A stretch of 64,000 bases of DNA from Manduca sexta (Eukaryota; Arthropoda; Insecta; Lepidoptera; Sphingidae): contig NC_051140.1 in NCBI RefSeq assembly GCF_014839805.1, positions 10,189,826-10,253,825 of the forward strand, in the 5' to 3' direction. Below are positions 1 to 12,200 of the stretch, in pieces (positions within the stretch are counted from its first letter, which is position 1; each line of letters begins with the position of its first letter). A program made the translations under genes and the position numbers. The notes beneath the pieces are model-generated. The model saw nothing but the letters and a program-made list of their open reading frames with translations. It did no database searches and had not been told where the DNA came from.

Positions 1-1499
1 TGCATTTTGTTAATATACAAATATACACAGCCTATACGGTTAGATCCCACTCCACAGTGATAGTAGCACTACTAAAGTTTATTTACGCATATTGCCTTTA
101 GGTCTGGTTTTGCCGACCAGCAATCGGCCGCATGTCTACTCTTTCTGAGTTCCCTCTCCCGTTACAGAAAGAGACACGCAAAATCTTGCCTTATTTAGAA
201 ATTCGATCAAGGACGTAACACCCTATAGTCCATAATACATATTCTCTACTAGACCAATGAGGCAAATGGCATACATTACCCACCTGATAAACATAACAAA
301 TCTATTAATTTATGATACAAAATAAATAGGTATGCGAACCTATAATTAACAATATTACCTATGTATCTATATCATTTTCCGGTGAATACATTTTTTCTGG
401 CCAAAAATCTCAAAACCGGTCTGTCATCGTTTCGTTCTTGTAAATGTAATGAGGTAAACTCGGTACTTTCTTTTACAATTGTATTGCTTATTTTAAACGT
501 AAAGATAGGTACTCAAAACCCCACATGTATCCTTTTGGACAGTTGTAATTCACAAAGATCCACAAAAAGTTTAAACATACTTTTTTAGTTGTTTTTTTAA
601 TTTTAACCATATTTACTTCCTTCAGTAATCTCTACTCTTTTATTAACCCGCTAATTGACTTTCATTACAAAATAATATTCGCCGTAGATGTAGCTGTGAT
701 GTGTGCACAACTATTTTTGTAACCGTCTTAATATCGTTCTTATGCCAAAGTCATTAGAGAAAGTGTTATTTATAGATTGTGTTGTGTAATTTTCTGGATT
801 TTTACATTAAAATTGCACCTTGAGCTTTCAACAGATACCCACCTACCTACGTAACTTTAATCTCCTTCAGAAAACATGTTACATAATTTTATCATTTATG
901 AATCGGTATTCGGTATTTACCTCTTGACTATTTCTTTTGTCAAACTTCATATTTTGATATGCAAAAAGAAAAAAAAATACATACTGTTTTAAGTGCCCGA
1001 TAAACGCTTTTCTACAATATCTATTGCAAATAACATTGTATACAGTATACTACCACATAGGTACTACCATGCGACACAATTTTTTTTACTTGGTTTTGTT
1101 CTTGTATTTTCTACGCACCGTTGCGGAATTCTTTTTATTATTTTTTTAATACGTGAAGCAAATCTTTGCATCTTTTTTTTTACCAAAATTACGTGCCTGT
1201 ATATTTATCATGATTAATAATTCATAATTAGAAAAGGACGGTTAAAAAAATGCATATGTGTACCAATAAATTACATTTGACAGTCATATTTCGACCACTG
1301 GACTATGTGTAGGTATAATCATTTATGTTACTTTGTGAACGTAGTTTGTTTATTGTTTTATTTATATTAAATAATATCGTTATCCCATTATAAGTTTGTT
1401 TTAAGAAAGGTATTTTATGGTTAACATGTAAGTATTATTAGACGTTGCTTATCATGTGTCCATTTAGTTAAGAATGCAAAAAGTTGTGTTTTTCATCCA

Positions 1500-1565
1500 G
1501 GCGAGGCGAGCGATGATCTCATGCTGACGTCACCGCAGCTTCCTTCCGCTCCCAGCGTTTTGCTT
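1500..1565. promoter_or_regulatory. GC-richer patch with a CRE-like TGACGTCA
   Basis: A short GC-richer stretch in otherwise AT-rich intronic or upstream DNA. It holds the palindrome TGACGTCA at 1525 to 1532, the consensus for CREB/ATF-type factors, followed by a pyrimidine-rich run. It could be an internal promoter or an enhancer of Zasp52, or it could be chance. Nothing else in the sequence supports either reading. Confidence 0.2.
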
Positions 1566-1670
1566 GTAGTCTTGCGTTCTATTTTGTATTTATTTCTCTC
1601 TAGTATTCTATAACTAAATGTGTTGAACTGATATATAAATGAACTGACACAGTTAACCAGTTTTGGTAAA

Positions 1671-2098
1671 AAAGTAATTGGATTAGAAATTAATAATTAC
1701 GATTACAAAATTTAATTGGGATTATGATTAGAAATTACTGCAAAAAGCTATCGTAAAAGTCCATTTACTATACGTATTAATATTTTTTTTTAATTGTAAT
1801 GGATTAACAATTATATTTTGATAATACTAAATGGCAATTGAATATTTTTTGAATACGGTTACTCATGTTGTTGGGTAGATGAATTAAATAAGACTTTCAA
1901 TACATACTTTTTTATTTAAATTAGATTTTAAGACAACTCTCTTTTCAATCATGAATAAACGTGGAATAAATTCACAAAACTAATCATGAAAGTGCGATTG
2001 CCGATTACTAATTAGTGCAATCTCCATTAACGATTGTAATTGAAATGAATATTAAATCGGATTACATGTAATCCTAGTTACTAATCTAATTACAAAAG
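1671..2098. repeat. AT-rich inverted-repeat segment (MITE-like)
   Basis: The left end AAGTAATTGGATTAG is matched in inverse orientation at the right end by CTAATCTAATTACAAAAG. Between them are many TAAT/ATTA-containing words, including repeated variants of AATTACGATTACAAAAT and GGATTACATGTAATCC. It is probably an old miniature inverted-repeat element. The density of TAAT cores would also suit homeodomain binding, but in AT-rich DNA this is weak evidence. Confidence 0.35.
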
Positions 2099-3119
2099 TT
2101 ATCAATTATATCCTACGCTACGCTACGTAAACGAAAAATTAAGAAATAAGAAAACAACTTATATTTTTTTAAATAAACTGTTATAAAAGTATGAAGGATG
2201 ATGGAGTACCAATAAATATCGGATTTATGGCATATTCGTGACACTGAAAATATCTTATTTTAGCTTAATGAAATAAAAGCCAAAGTTTCCATTTTCCATA
2301 TACAAAATACTTATATCTAAAATCAATATCAATCACAATGACTCATTATGATATCATATCAATATGTATAATAAACAGCTAAGTACTTATCACGTCTGAT
2401 GTTATAAGTATCTACCAGTGAAAGATAAACTTTGCCTTATTTAAACCTAATTATCAATCAGTACGCAGAGATCTTCTTAGAAAATATCATCAGTAAATAC
2501 CTACAATCATACTTAGACCGTGTATCAGATACATTATAATTATATTCATAATAAACGAAAATCAAGAATGAGGATCCAGTCCATAAATTATGTCAGAAGA
2601 TTTTAATTATTTTTTTACCCCTCCCTCCGTCGTTGTCATAGAATTTATGACGTAGATAGTTACATTTATGGGACTCCCCGCCTTTCCTCGATGCGACATC
2701 ATATATTTTGCAATTTTACACCCAGAACTAATGAAAAATCAGGTCCAAAGTGAAGGATTACTTTTTACGATTTGTTCTGAACAGAGACCCTGTCCACTGT
2801 GTTTCAGCGAATGACTTACTGCGTGTCAGTATGTTCCAACAAAACAAAATATACTTACTTTATATACTTAGTTAGAGATAGAATATTATTTGATTTTCTT
2901 GGTTTATAGTTAATATTTTAGGTGTGAATACTTTAGATTTTAACAAGGTACTTATATAAATTACATTGCTACTTTTTAAATAGTAAATTTACTAAAACCA
3001 AATTATTGGTTGCTAAATTTCAATCATGGTACCCATTTAAGAATTACTTAATAGTGTTAACTTTTAAGGCCTATGCAGATGGCGTACGTTGTATTTAAAT
3101 ATGGTATTTATGTTGTCAG

Positions 3120-3271
3120 GTAAATGGCGGCAGCGCTGCGGAGCGCGCAGGCTTGCAGGCGGGGGACGCGCTCATCCGCGTCAACACCACGGAAGTGTAC
3201 GCGCTGCGCCACCAAGAGGCACAAGATGCCATCCGGGCTTCAGGACCCACCTTGGAACTGACAGTCCAACG
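3120..3271 (+). CDS. Zasp52: Zasp52 exon: second half of the PDZ domain
   Basis: Follows the acceptor TTGTCAG at 3113 to 3119; donor GT at 3272. One base completes the preceding codon, then VNGGSAAERAGLQAGDALIR and LRHQEAQDAIRASG and LELTVQR. This covers the middle and end of a PDZ fold, including the alpha-B helix region that lines the ligand groove. The carboxylate-binding loop is in the missing upstream exon. Ends with two bases of an Arg codon, completed by the next exon. Confidence 0.93.
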
Positions 3272-6200
3272 GTAATAAATTATTATCATAGGCGTGTATA
3301 GAGGGGAACGCGAGCGGTCCCTGCCCCCCTACCCCCGGAATGGCGTGGCGCCCACCCATAGTGTTTTGAAGCAGAATATATATTTCTTTGTCATCATCAG
3401 CGTGGGTACCTACAATATTTCGGTAAATTTTGTCAATCGATTTGTCTTAACGGGACCTACATACATTTGGTATACTTAATTGATACAGAAAACGTAAGAT
3501 TTGTTCGTTGAGGTCGTTTAGATACGATAATTAAACTGGGTCAGAAATGTTGACTGTAGTTTTATATCGGCAGTGGCGGCGGCACATGGCGGCCCTCAGT
3601 GACGCCGACTGGCAGCCTACCGAGACCTGGCTCTCGGCCCCTGGGCTCCACTCCGACTCCGGTTACCAACACCTCGCTGAAAGCCACACCGCAGCCTTCG
3701 AGGGCCTTTGGATCTGGCCATAACAACGTTGCTAAACCCTTCGGTTATGTATGTAACTTTGTAGTTAAACGTAATTATAAGTAGTATCTAACTATTGTGA
3801 TAAAGTCTGCGTGACTTATTAAATTCTATTCATTCGGTGATAAATTTTTTATTGTCGACTTCATGCTAGTTTTTGTACACATTTTTAAAGAATGTGAAGG
3901 TAAATACACAAAATAATATTATTGCACTTAATCAATAATCAATCGAAAACTACACACATACACATACACAACATATCCAAGACTTCACCTATCCTGTGAG
4001 ACGAATGCGTAAAAAATCAATTGCTTCCATTGCGTTATTCTGAACGGTTATCAAGTGCATGCAATACCGTTATTTACAGATGAACGGCAACGATTCCGTG
4101 AAGAGCATTGTGAACAAGCAGTACAATACTCCAGTGAACATGTACAGTGACAAGACCATTGCGGAAACTCTCTCGGCGCAGACTGAAGTGCTGGCAGGCG
4201 GCGTACTCGGGTGAGTTGTTGCTTGTTAGATGACAGTTTAGGCACTACGATACCCTCGTCTTATTGTGATACTGTATCTAATACAGTACTAAGATATTGG
4301 GTATCCAATGAGGTAACATTGTCCAATTTTTTATTGCAATTAACAAAAGTAAATTATTGCATTCCCTTATTTCCTTTTATGTTTGTCTTTTGTTTAATAT
4401 TTATATAAGCAAACACCATCGAAATTGTTGTATCATAATGTTATGATAAGCAGCTAAAGAAACGCTTTCGTTGACTCTTGATTAATATTAATATTGGACA
4501 CATTTTGATTGGCAGTGTAAACTTCAAGAAAAACGAGAAAACTTATGATGCGGAAAAGAGCGCAGTTTTCAAAGTACTGCAAGAAGCAGAAAACGATCCT
4601 GAGCCAGGTAATGTAATTATCTTTGAACAAAACGGGCAATATCGTGTTAAAATATTTGTAGTTTCAATTACGTGTAATTTGTTTTCCATTTACATTGTAC
4701 ATATATCAGGAAATATGTATGTATTAAACCTACCTAGAATCAACCGCCACAATCTTAAATTACCTTTTGTTAAATATGTAATAGGTACTTATTTTACTGG
4801 ACTACATTATTACGCATCAATTTTATTTGAACAAACAACTTAAATACAAGACTTTTAAATCTATAACTAGGTAGTTGATATGATCGATTGTTCAAAAAGT
4901 TAAAGAATTAGTGGGAATTAAAGCGTATTAAAAACGTCATCTTCCATATTTTTTATGCATTCCATGTCATGTACTTTAAGTAGCTACACCTACATCTTGT
5001 TAAACGTAATGCTAGTTTCAAAGATCACATTTAAATTGCTTGACAGAAAAAATATTGTTGATTTTTTAAAATAATAATATCCTAATTGGCACAAAATAGA
5101 AGTGAGCGCAGCGGCGCCTGCACCTCCAGTTAGTGGTCTCCGGCATGTACAAGCGCCCGTCACGCGGCCCGACGCGCCCGTCAACAATACTGGCGGCTTG
5201 CCTCCAGGCCAGAATATTTGCGAGGAGTGCGAGAGACTTATCACGTAAGTCGGACGGTGCAGGCAGGCCGACACGGTAACAAACGCAGGTTGGGCACTTC
5301 GAGTGTACGTGGCTGTAATGGGTGCCGAAATTGAATCTTTACGTGGACATGGCTTGCGCGCGGATTCTCTCGTGGCTTATTTAGTTCTTGAAACGCAGTT
5401 TCCCTATTTAAAACGTGTTTGGAGTTGTCCTTGTGCTAACTCTTTCACATGGTGTCGGGTCTCGGGAAATAACATTTCTTGCGGGCCAGCAGAGGCTTCT
5501 CACTTTTACTCCCGCGCGAGCGTTGCGCGCGGCGGCACGCCGAGCAGCCTGCTGCGCACGCACCGGTCACGGTCGCGCACGCCGCGCGTGGCCGCCTCGC
5601 CGCTGCCGGCTGCGCCCTCGCCCGCGCGCCTTTCCACGGGCACGCAGACACCGGCGCCGGAGCAGCTGGTGCCGGAGCAGGCGCACCGGCCCAGTTTGCC
5701 CGTGGGCTGCCACCGCGTGCTGGCGGACGGGAGGGTGGCGCTGGGTGCGCCTGCGCCGCCGCAGCCTGCGCCCGACGCGCTGCCGGTCGTCAACGACACT
5801 CCCTATTGCTCCGATTGTAATCGCTACATTATGTAAGAGGCGTCCCCCGGAATGCCTTGCCGTGTTTGCGACCGTGTCGACCTGTGCACTAGTTTTGTCA
5901 TGTAGATAATTAAAAACGAGTCGATGTCTTACCGTTGCGACTTCTCTCCTCCTTCTACTCTATGTATATAAGAATGGTATAGAGAGGAGCCGGCACGAGT
6001 AACCCAGTGCACATATCGTGTTTGATATAAGTATGTATTTTGGAATTCACAGACAACTTTTTCCCGAATGGCATATTATCATTCATGGTTTTTCATACAC
6101 GATGTCTGTACTAGAATTTACAATACATCATTTTTCATCAATTAATAGCCTTTCATCATTATTACATAATGTTTCAGTAGTTAGATCGTATTTGTTGAAA

Positions 6201-9200
6201 AGGCATAAATTATAATTAGGTTAATAATTAATTTAGCAAAGATTATTATATATTCATTCAGCATGTCATCACTTCGCTGTCCATGTAGATAGCACTGTTA
6301 TCATTTTGCCTGGCAGTATTGATGGATCAGCACGAACAGTTCGGTGAGCATGTATGTCGTCGTAGTAACAATAATTAGATTTTATATTTACGCTAACTAC
6401 AAGTACTTATTTATAATATTATGTTCAGTTAAACATTCTTACCTATTAAGTATCCATTAAATAGGTACTCAATAAATTCACCATCACCTTCGTAACGGAC
6501 CTATGTACTGATCATACTATTTCCAATAACTACTTGGCATATTTCATTTCTTGTTGTGATAAATGTGCCCTGTGTAAATTGTAACCTTCAATTCCCGTTT
6601 AAAACTCAATATAATAATTTCTTTAATCCATTTAATTATATTTGTATGTGTGTACTAGTGGCGTGTTCGTGCGCATCAAGGATAAGAATCTACACGTCGA
6701 ATGTTTCAAGTGCTCTACGTGTGGCACTTCGCTCAAGAACCAGGGCTACTACAACATCAACGGGAAGCTGTACTGCGATATCCACGCTAAGTTAGTGGCA
6801 CGTCAAAATCCACCCGCGCCCAATCTCGATCCGGTCACCGTGCCGCCGTAAGTACCTACCTACTTCATATACCTACAGATATACTGACATTGTTTCAAAG
6901 TAAACTTTATAATACGTGATATTTTTATATGCAATTAGAATATAAAAATGTAAATAAGTAAATAAAATAAATATATTCGTTGTTGTAGGGGAGGCCGAAT
7001 TCCATCCAACACGTACGCCACTCCGCTGCCGCCGCTCGCCACCGGCAACTACACTAATGGATCCTCGTCATTGTTCAGCGTAAGTGGTCATGGACTAACA
7101 TTTACAGCTGAATGTTCCGAATTCTGAGTTAGGTTGTCCACCAATTAACCGGTTCGTTTATTTGTGCAGCCATCAAGCAACTTGTCCGGTCCGAAGCCGT
7201 TCGGTTCGTCGATAGGGTCTGCGTATTCGCCGTCGCTATCGCCACGGTCGGCGCCGTTGTCGCCGGCGCGGCCCGTGGCGGCGCCTGCTGCCCCCGCGCC
7301 TGCAGCCATGCCGACCGCGCTGTCGGCGCCTCTGCCTGCGCCCGCGCCTGCGCCACTACTCGCCTCCGCACCTGTACCGGCTGCATCTTCTTTCGCTCCC
7401 AGTAAGAGAGTCACATTTGCAGTATAATTATGATACAGTCTAAAACTGTCAAGTTTTAAAACAGATTCCTACAGTGCTGTCGTAATAAATTCTTACTTAT
7501 ATACCTTATTTTTATATCAGATATTATAGTTCGGTAATATACATATATATTATACTTACTATATTTTTAAAGTTTGACAGTTTTTTGTACAAGATTTACT
7601 TAAATACTTGATTTTACCGAGAATTTGTTTTTTTAACTGAGTCCAATGAATCTTAATTACTTCAGGACTTCTTGCATATTACACAATGTACTTATACCAT
7701 ACCCCTATTACTTATATATGTAGTTATGTTGTTAATCGTTGTGTTTCATCGATAGCTTCATTATTTTCATCGTTATTAAAAGAAACCCAAAAATCTATTT
7801 AATTCATAGTCGTTATGCATTATATTACAATTTTTTAAAGTGAACTATTGACACGGTTAAAAAAACATATATCTACTTACTGAGTTTATGTAATGCACAA
7901 AAGAGTACTTAAATATTGATTGAAAACTACTTATAGGTCATAATTTTATTAAATATTTATTATTACTTACGTATGCTTAAATTGACACCGAAAAACGTAA
8001 AAACAAACATTTTATTTTAAATCTATGTATCAATGTTATTACATGTTTAATTTTGTGAATATTTAGTATACTTACTTCAACTACTTACAATCAAAAATTG
8101 AAAGAGATACTTGTATTTTTTACTAACGAAGAAACTGTTTTTATTTTAATATCGCTATATTTATTTTTAAATATTTCCAAGAGTTGTTTAAAGAACATGC
8201 ATATCGCGTTACATTTATAATTGTATATAAGACATATTATATACAATTGAATTGTATATCATTATGGTCTATTAAAGTGAGATATGGGTTCATTTATTTT
8301 TGATATTTATAGCTGTACCAATAATTGTAGGTTTTATTGTTTAGAAGTACAATTTGTTGATATTATTACTTAGTCGGTAAAAAATACACCTCTTGTTCAT
8401 AGTTATATAATCATGCCAGAACACTAACTATTTTATTCAGTATTATCTTGAAAATACTTATCATAACGATAATTATTATTTGTTTATAATAAAATCAATA
8501 GACATCGCGGATTTTAGAATTTTTTAATGTTATTTACTTTCCAATAAGACTAAATACGAATTGCGGCGATACATAATAATATTATAGCATATTGATTATA
8601 ATATAAAATAGCATTTACACATATTTATAAGCACTAGGTAAGCATTATTTAAATATAGGAGATGCCAACGACTATTCCTATGTTTGTGATTTTACCTACC
8701 TACCTATTATAAATTTTCATCTGGATATTACTTATTTCTGTTAAATTGAATATTCGTATAGATAATTAAGTATGAATTTATTTTCAACAGAACACCCAGT
8801 TTCAATTTTTAAAGGTAATCTAGAAATAGGTCTTGTAATATTTACATAATTATACATACATATTTATATTTATGTGTATATATATACTATAAATGCAGCT
8901 GAGCTTATTATGGCTACTTCTTGATGGATGTTTGTAGATAAATGACTATTTATAAACAAGAATGTTTGCGCTACGTGGGCAGCCGATTGCAGTATTAATA
9001 TAACTATTTTCCTGGCACGGAATACATGTTGAATCAACACTTGTTACGCAAGAAGTCCTATCACTGTCGTACAGATACTTAACCTTCTCGCTTCATTAAA
9101 GTGGTTTGAAATTAGAATTTTAACTTTCATTATGTGAAATAGCTTTTCAATATCACTAATAATGTTTACTTTCATAAATTTTTTTCTCCATCCTTTTGTA

Positions 9201-12200
9201 ACCTACCTGTATAAATAACATCCAAAAAGGTCAAAATGTTAAAAGCATCGTATGGCCCCCGCCTAATCCTCCTGAAGACGAACCACCACAATATAAAATG
9301 AGTCCAAATTCAAATTACGATGAACCTAGTCGAACCGTGCTTTCAACAAGTACAATTGAAAATATACCACTTACCCCGTACAATACACAGCAATCTATAA
9401 AAGAAATTGCTACACAAGAATATGCTTCTGCATCCTTTTCATCAACTGCTATGTCATCAATAAAAACCGAGTCAATGGAACAACACATGTCTCAGACGGA
9501 ACAACAGAATACTAGTAGGATTACTAAGTCTGTTGCTCAAGAATCGTCTGTAAGCCAGAGTTTTGTTTATCAGTCTCAGGGATCTTTTAAGGAGGTATTA
9601 GGTCGTCACGGAGACCAAAATTCGACAACTTCAAATATGAAATACACAGAAGGGGAATTGGAAAATATAAGTAATACTAGCTTTGAAAATAAGATGGAAG
9701 CAAACGGAGATAAAATCGATACAACAAAAATGAAGGATAATGATTTAGAGCCTAAAAAAATTGATGAATTATTAATTTCTAGTGATAGTGTTAACACGCC
9801 AGAAATAATTGAACATAATAGCATAGAGCAATTTGAAAGCAGTGAAAGTAACTTTAAGCAACAAACTGATAATATTGATAATGGTTCCGCTAAGAAACCT
9901 TTGCAAACTGAAAATAACAATGAGGATCAAAAAACCGACACATTTGAAAAAAATACACTCAACAGTAATGTTTCCGAATCTTTCACCCAAACTTATTCAG
10001 GAGGATCTATGTTAGACGCTTTAACGATCGCCCCAGAACGTCCTTATTCACCGTTACCATCACCTCCACAACCAGTTAATTCACTGTTGTCTCAAACTCC
10101 GGTCGAAGAGAGTAAGCAATGCCACGAAGATCAGATTGTAACAGAAGATGAAATTTCAAATGATTTGTACGACGATAGTGAAGGTATTGAACAGAGTGTA
10201 ATAAAAACAGATATACACATACCGGATCCTTCTCCAATATTTACTCAACAATTAAAAAGAGAAATAACGCCTATACCACCGCTCAAAGTATATAACCCTC
10301 CAAAAACAACGGAAGCCCCAGTCCCAATGCCTGTAGAAACAAAACCGTACATTCCGCCTGATTTTACTATAATCGCGGAGCCTAAAACCTCCCTATCGGT
10401 ACTTCGATCGTCTTCCTGTTCTCCAATGATTGATGCGTTAACCACAGCACCAGACAGACCTTTTACTCCAAAAATTACACCTGTAAGTGCTACTGCAATA
10501 GAACGTGGGTCCTTAAGAGAGGCGCTTACTATTGCTCCTGACCGACCATTTAGTCCGTTACCTATAAATATTACAAATCCACCTAATCATTACACTGCTA
10601 CAACTACAGTGCAAACCCACTCTATTGCGTCGGAAATATTAAAACCAATAGCGACTCAATCTACGAACCAAATAGCTAATCAGGATAATACTCAGATTTT
10701 AGGTAACATACAAAATACATACGAATTGCAATCTTCATCTCAGGCATCCGCTTTTAAGCCAGTTTCCAAACAAGCCTGCGTTCCTCAAAATCCACAAGAA
10801 CACAGATTGGTAAATATACCTCCAATGCAAATGAAAACGAAACCTTCATCCATGTCAGAGTTCACTTCGATGCAGCAATCAAGTTTTGCGTCAAATTATT
10901 TAAGAAACCAAGGCTTCTCATCTGTTAAGGCAACGCAACACTACTTTGAAGAATTAGATAAAAAGGAATCACTATCGTCAACAGCAATAAGATCGAAGTC
11001 TGGTTTACATAAACCAGATAGTATCCCTCCTTATCAGAAAAATATTGAGATGCTTCCATCTCAAAGAGGTATATCACCAGACATGTACAGAGAAAAGCCA
11101 ATACCTCAAAGGCCCGTGACACCAAATACCGACCCTCCAACTAAACGTCACGAAAAATCACAGGAACGACAAATGATTGCAGCAACACCACGTAGAGATA
11201 TGCCAATATGTAATCCACCAACAATTATAACACCAATAGAACAAACTCCAATACCACAAAGCTATTTACCCGTACATAAAGAAAATCCTATAACTATGAC
11301 CTTCCAGCCCGTATCGGAGGGTAATTTCATGAGAGTTTCACCAATACGCAGTCGGCCATCTACACCCAGTTTAATCAATAAACCTGCTCCTATAATTCCA
11401 CACTATCAGATGAATTTAGTACCGGTAGAACATTTGGCACCAGAAACGCATTTATACGAACCTACTAGTCGCGAAGGAAGTAGGTCACCTACGCCTAAGC
11501 CAAGATCTCGTTCTCCGGCACCTGGACCACCACCTAATCCTTTAAAAGCACATGCGCCTAGAATTAAAGAAACTACCAGCCAGGGTTATATGCAGCAAGC
11601 ACATTTACCACAACCTACATCAAATATTCAAAAAGGACATGAGATTTTACCAATGCCATCCGATACTGAAAATTATAGTGCGTATTCAACGAGACAAGCT
11701 GCTCAAGCTCAACAGCCTATGGTTAATCAGCAAAGGTTTGAGAATATGGAGTATCAAACTGAAAATTATACTAAAGATGATATTAATGTAAAAGAAGACT
11801 CATTAACTAGTCAACATTATGACCAAAGACAATTGCAATCACAGAATGTTGCAGAATATGGAAATACAACAGTCCAAACAACTCGTAAAACGTTTGAAGA
11901 ATTTGGACGAACACAATCTGCTAAAGTTGTAGAAATCAGACACGGAGGTTCGTCATCGTTTGGTGGATATCAGTTAACTCAACCTAGTATTGAACCGAGT
12001 AATGTTAGTGCTAATCAAAATTATCCAACGTCTTTTTCAAATTTGTCTACTCCCCAAACGATTTCATCATTTAGTTCTTCGATTAATCCTACTAATGAGA
12101 ACATTGCAACCGCTAGTAGTAAAATAAAACAATATCAACCAACGCCTTCGAGTTCTGGTGCTAACCAAGGTCCAGTGTGTGATCCTACCCCATCGACAGG

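Larger units (their letters stand above)
1..3119. other. Upstream intron or 5' region of Zasp52, no coding exon seen
   Basis: AT-rich DNA that ends at the splice acceptor of the first visible Zasp52 exon. I found no convincing coding exon here; the short open frames have no domain and poor composition. It contains one AT-rich inverted-repeat segment (about 1671 to 2098) and one small GC-richer patch (about 1500 to 1565). The first PDZ-coding exon of Zasp52 must lie further upstream, outside the window. Confidence 0.7.

Noticed and set aside
5303..5909. Several overlapping frames on both strands near 5.3-5.9 kb
   Set aside because: GC-rich sequence lacks stops in many frames; only the frame ending CSDCNRYI has a splice-compatible LIM half.
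9606..11140. Minus-strand frames of 60-104 codons
   Set aside because: Antisense of the giant Zasp52 exon; no independent coding signal.
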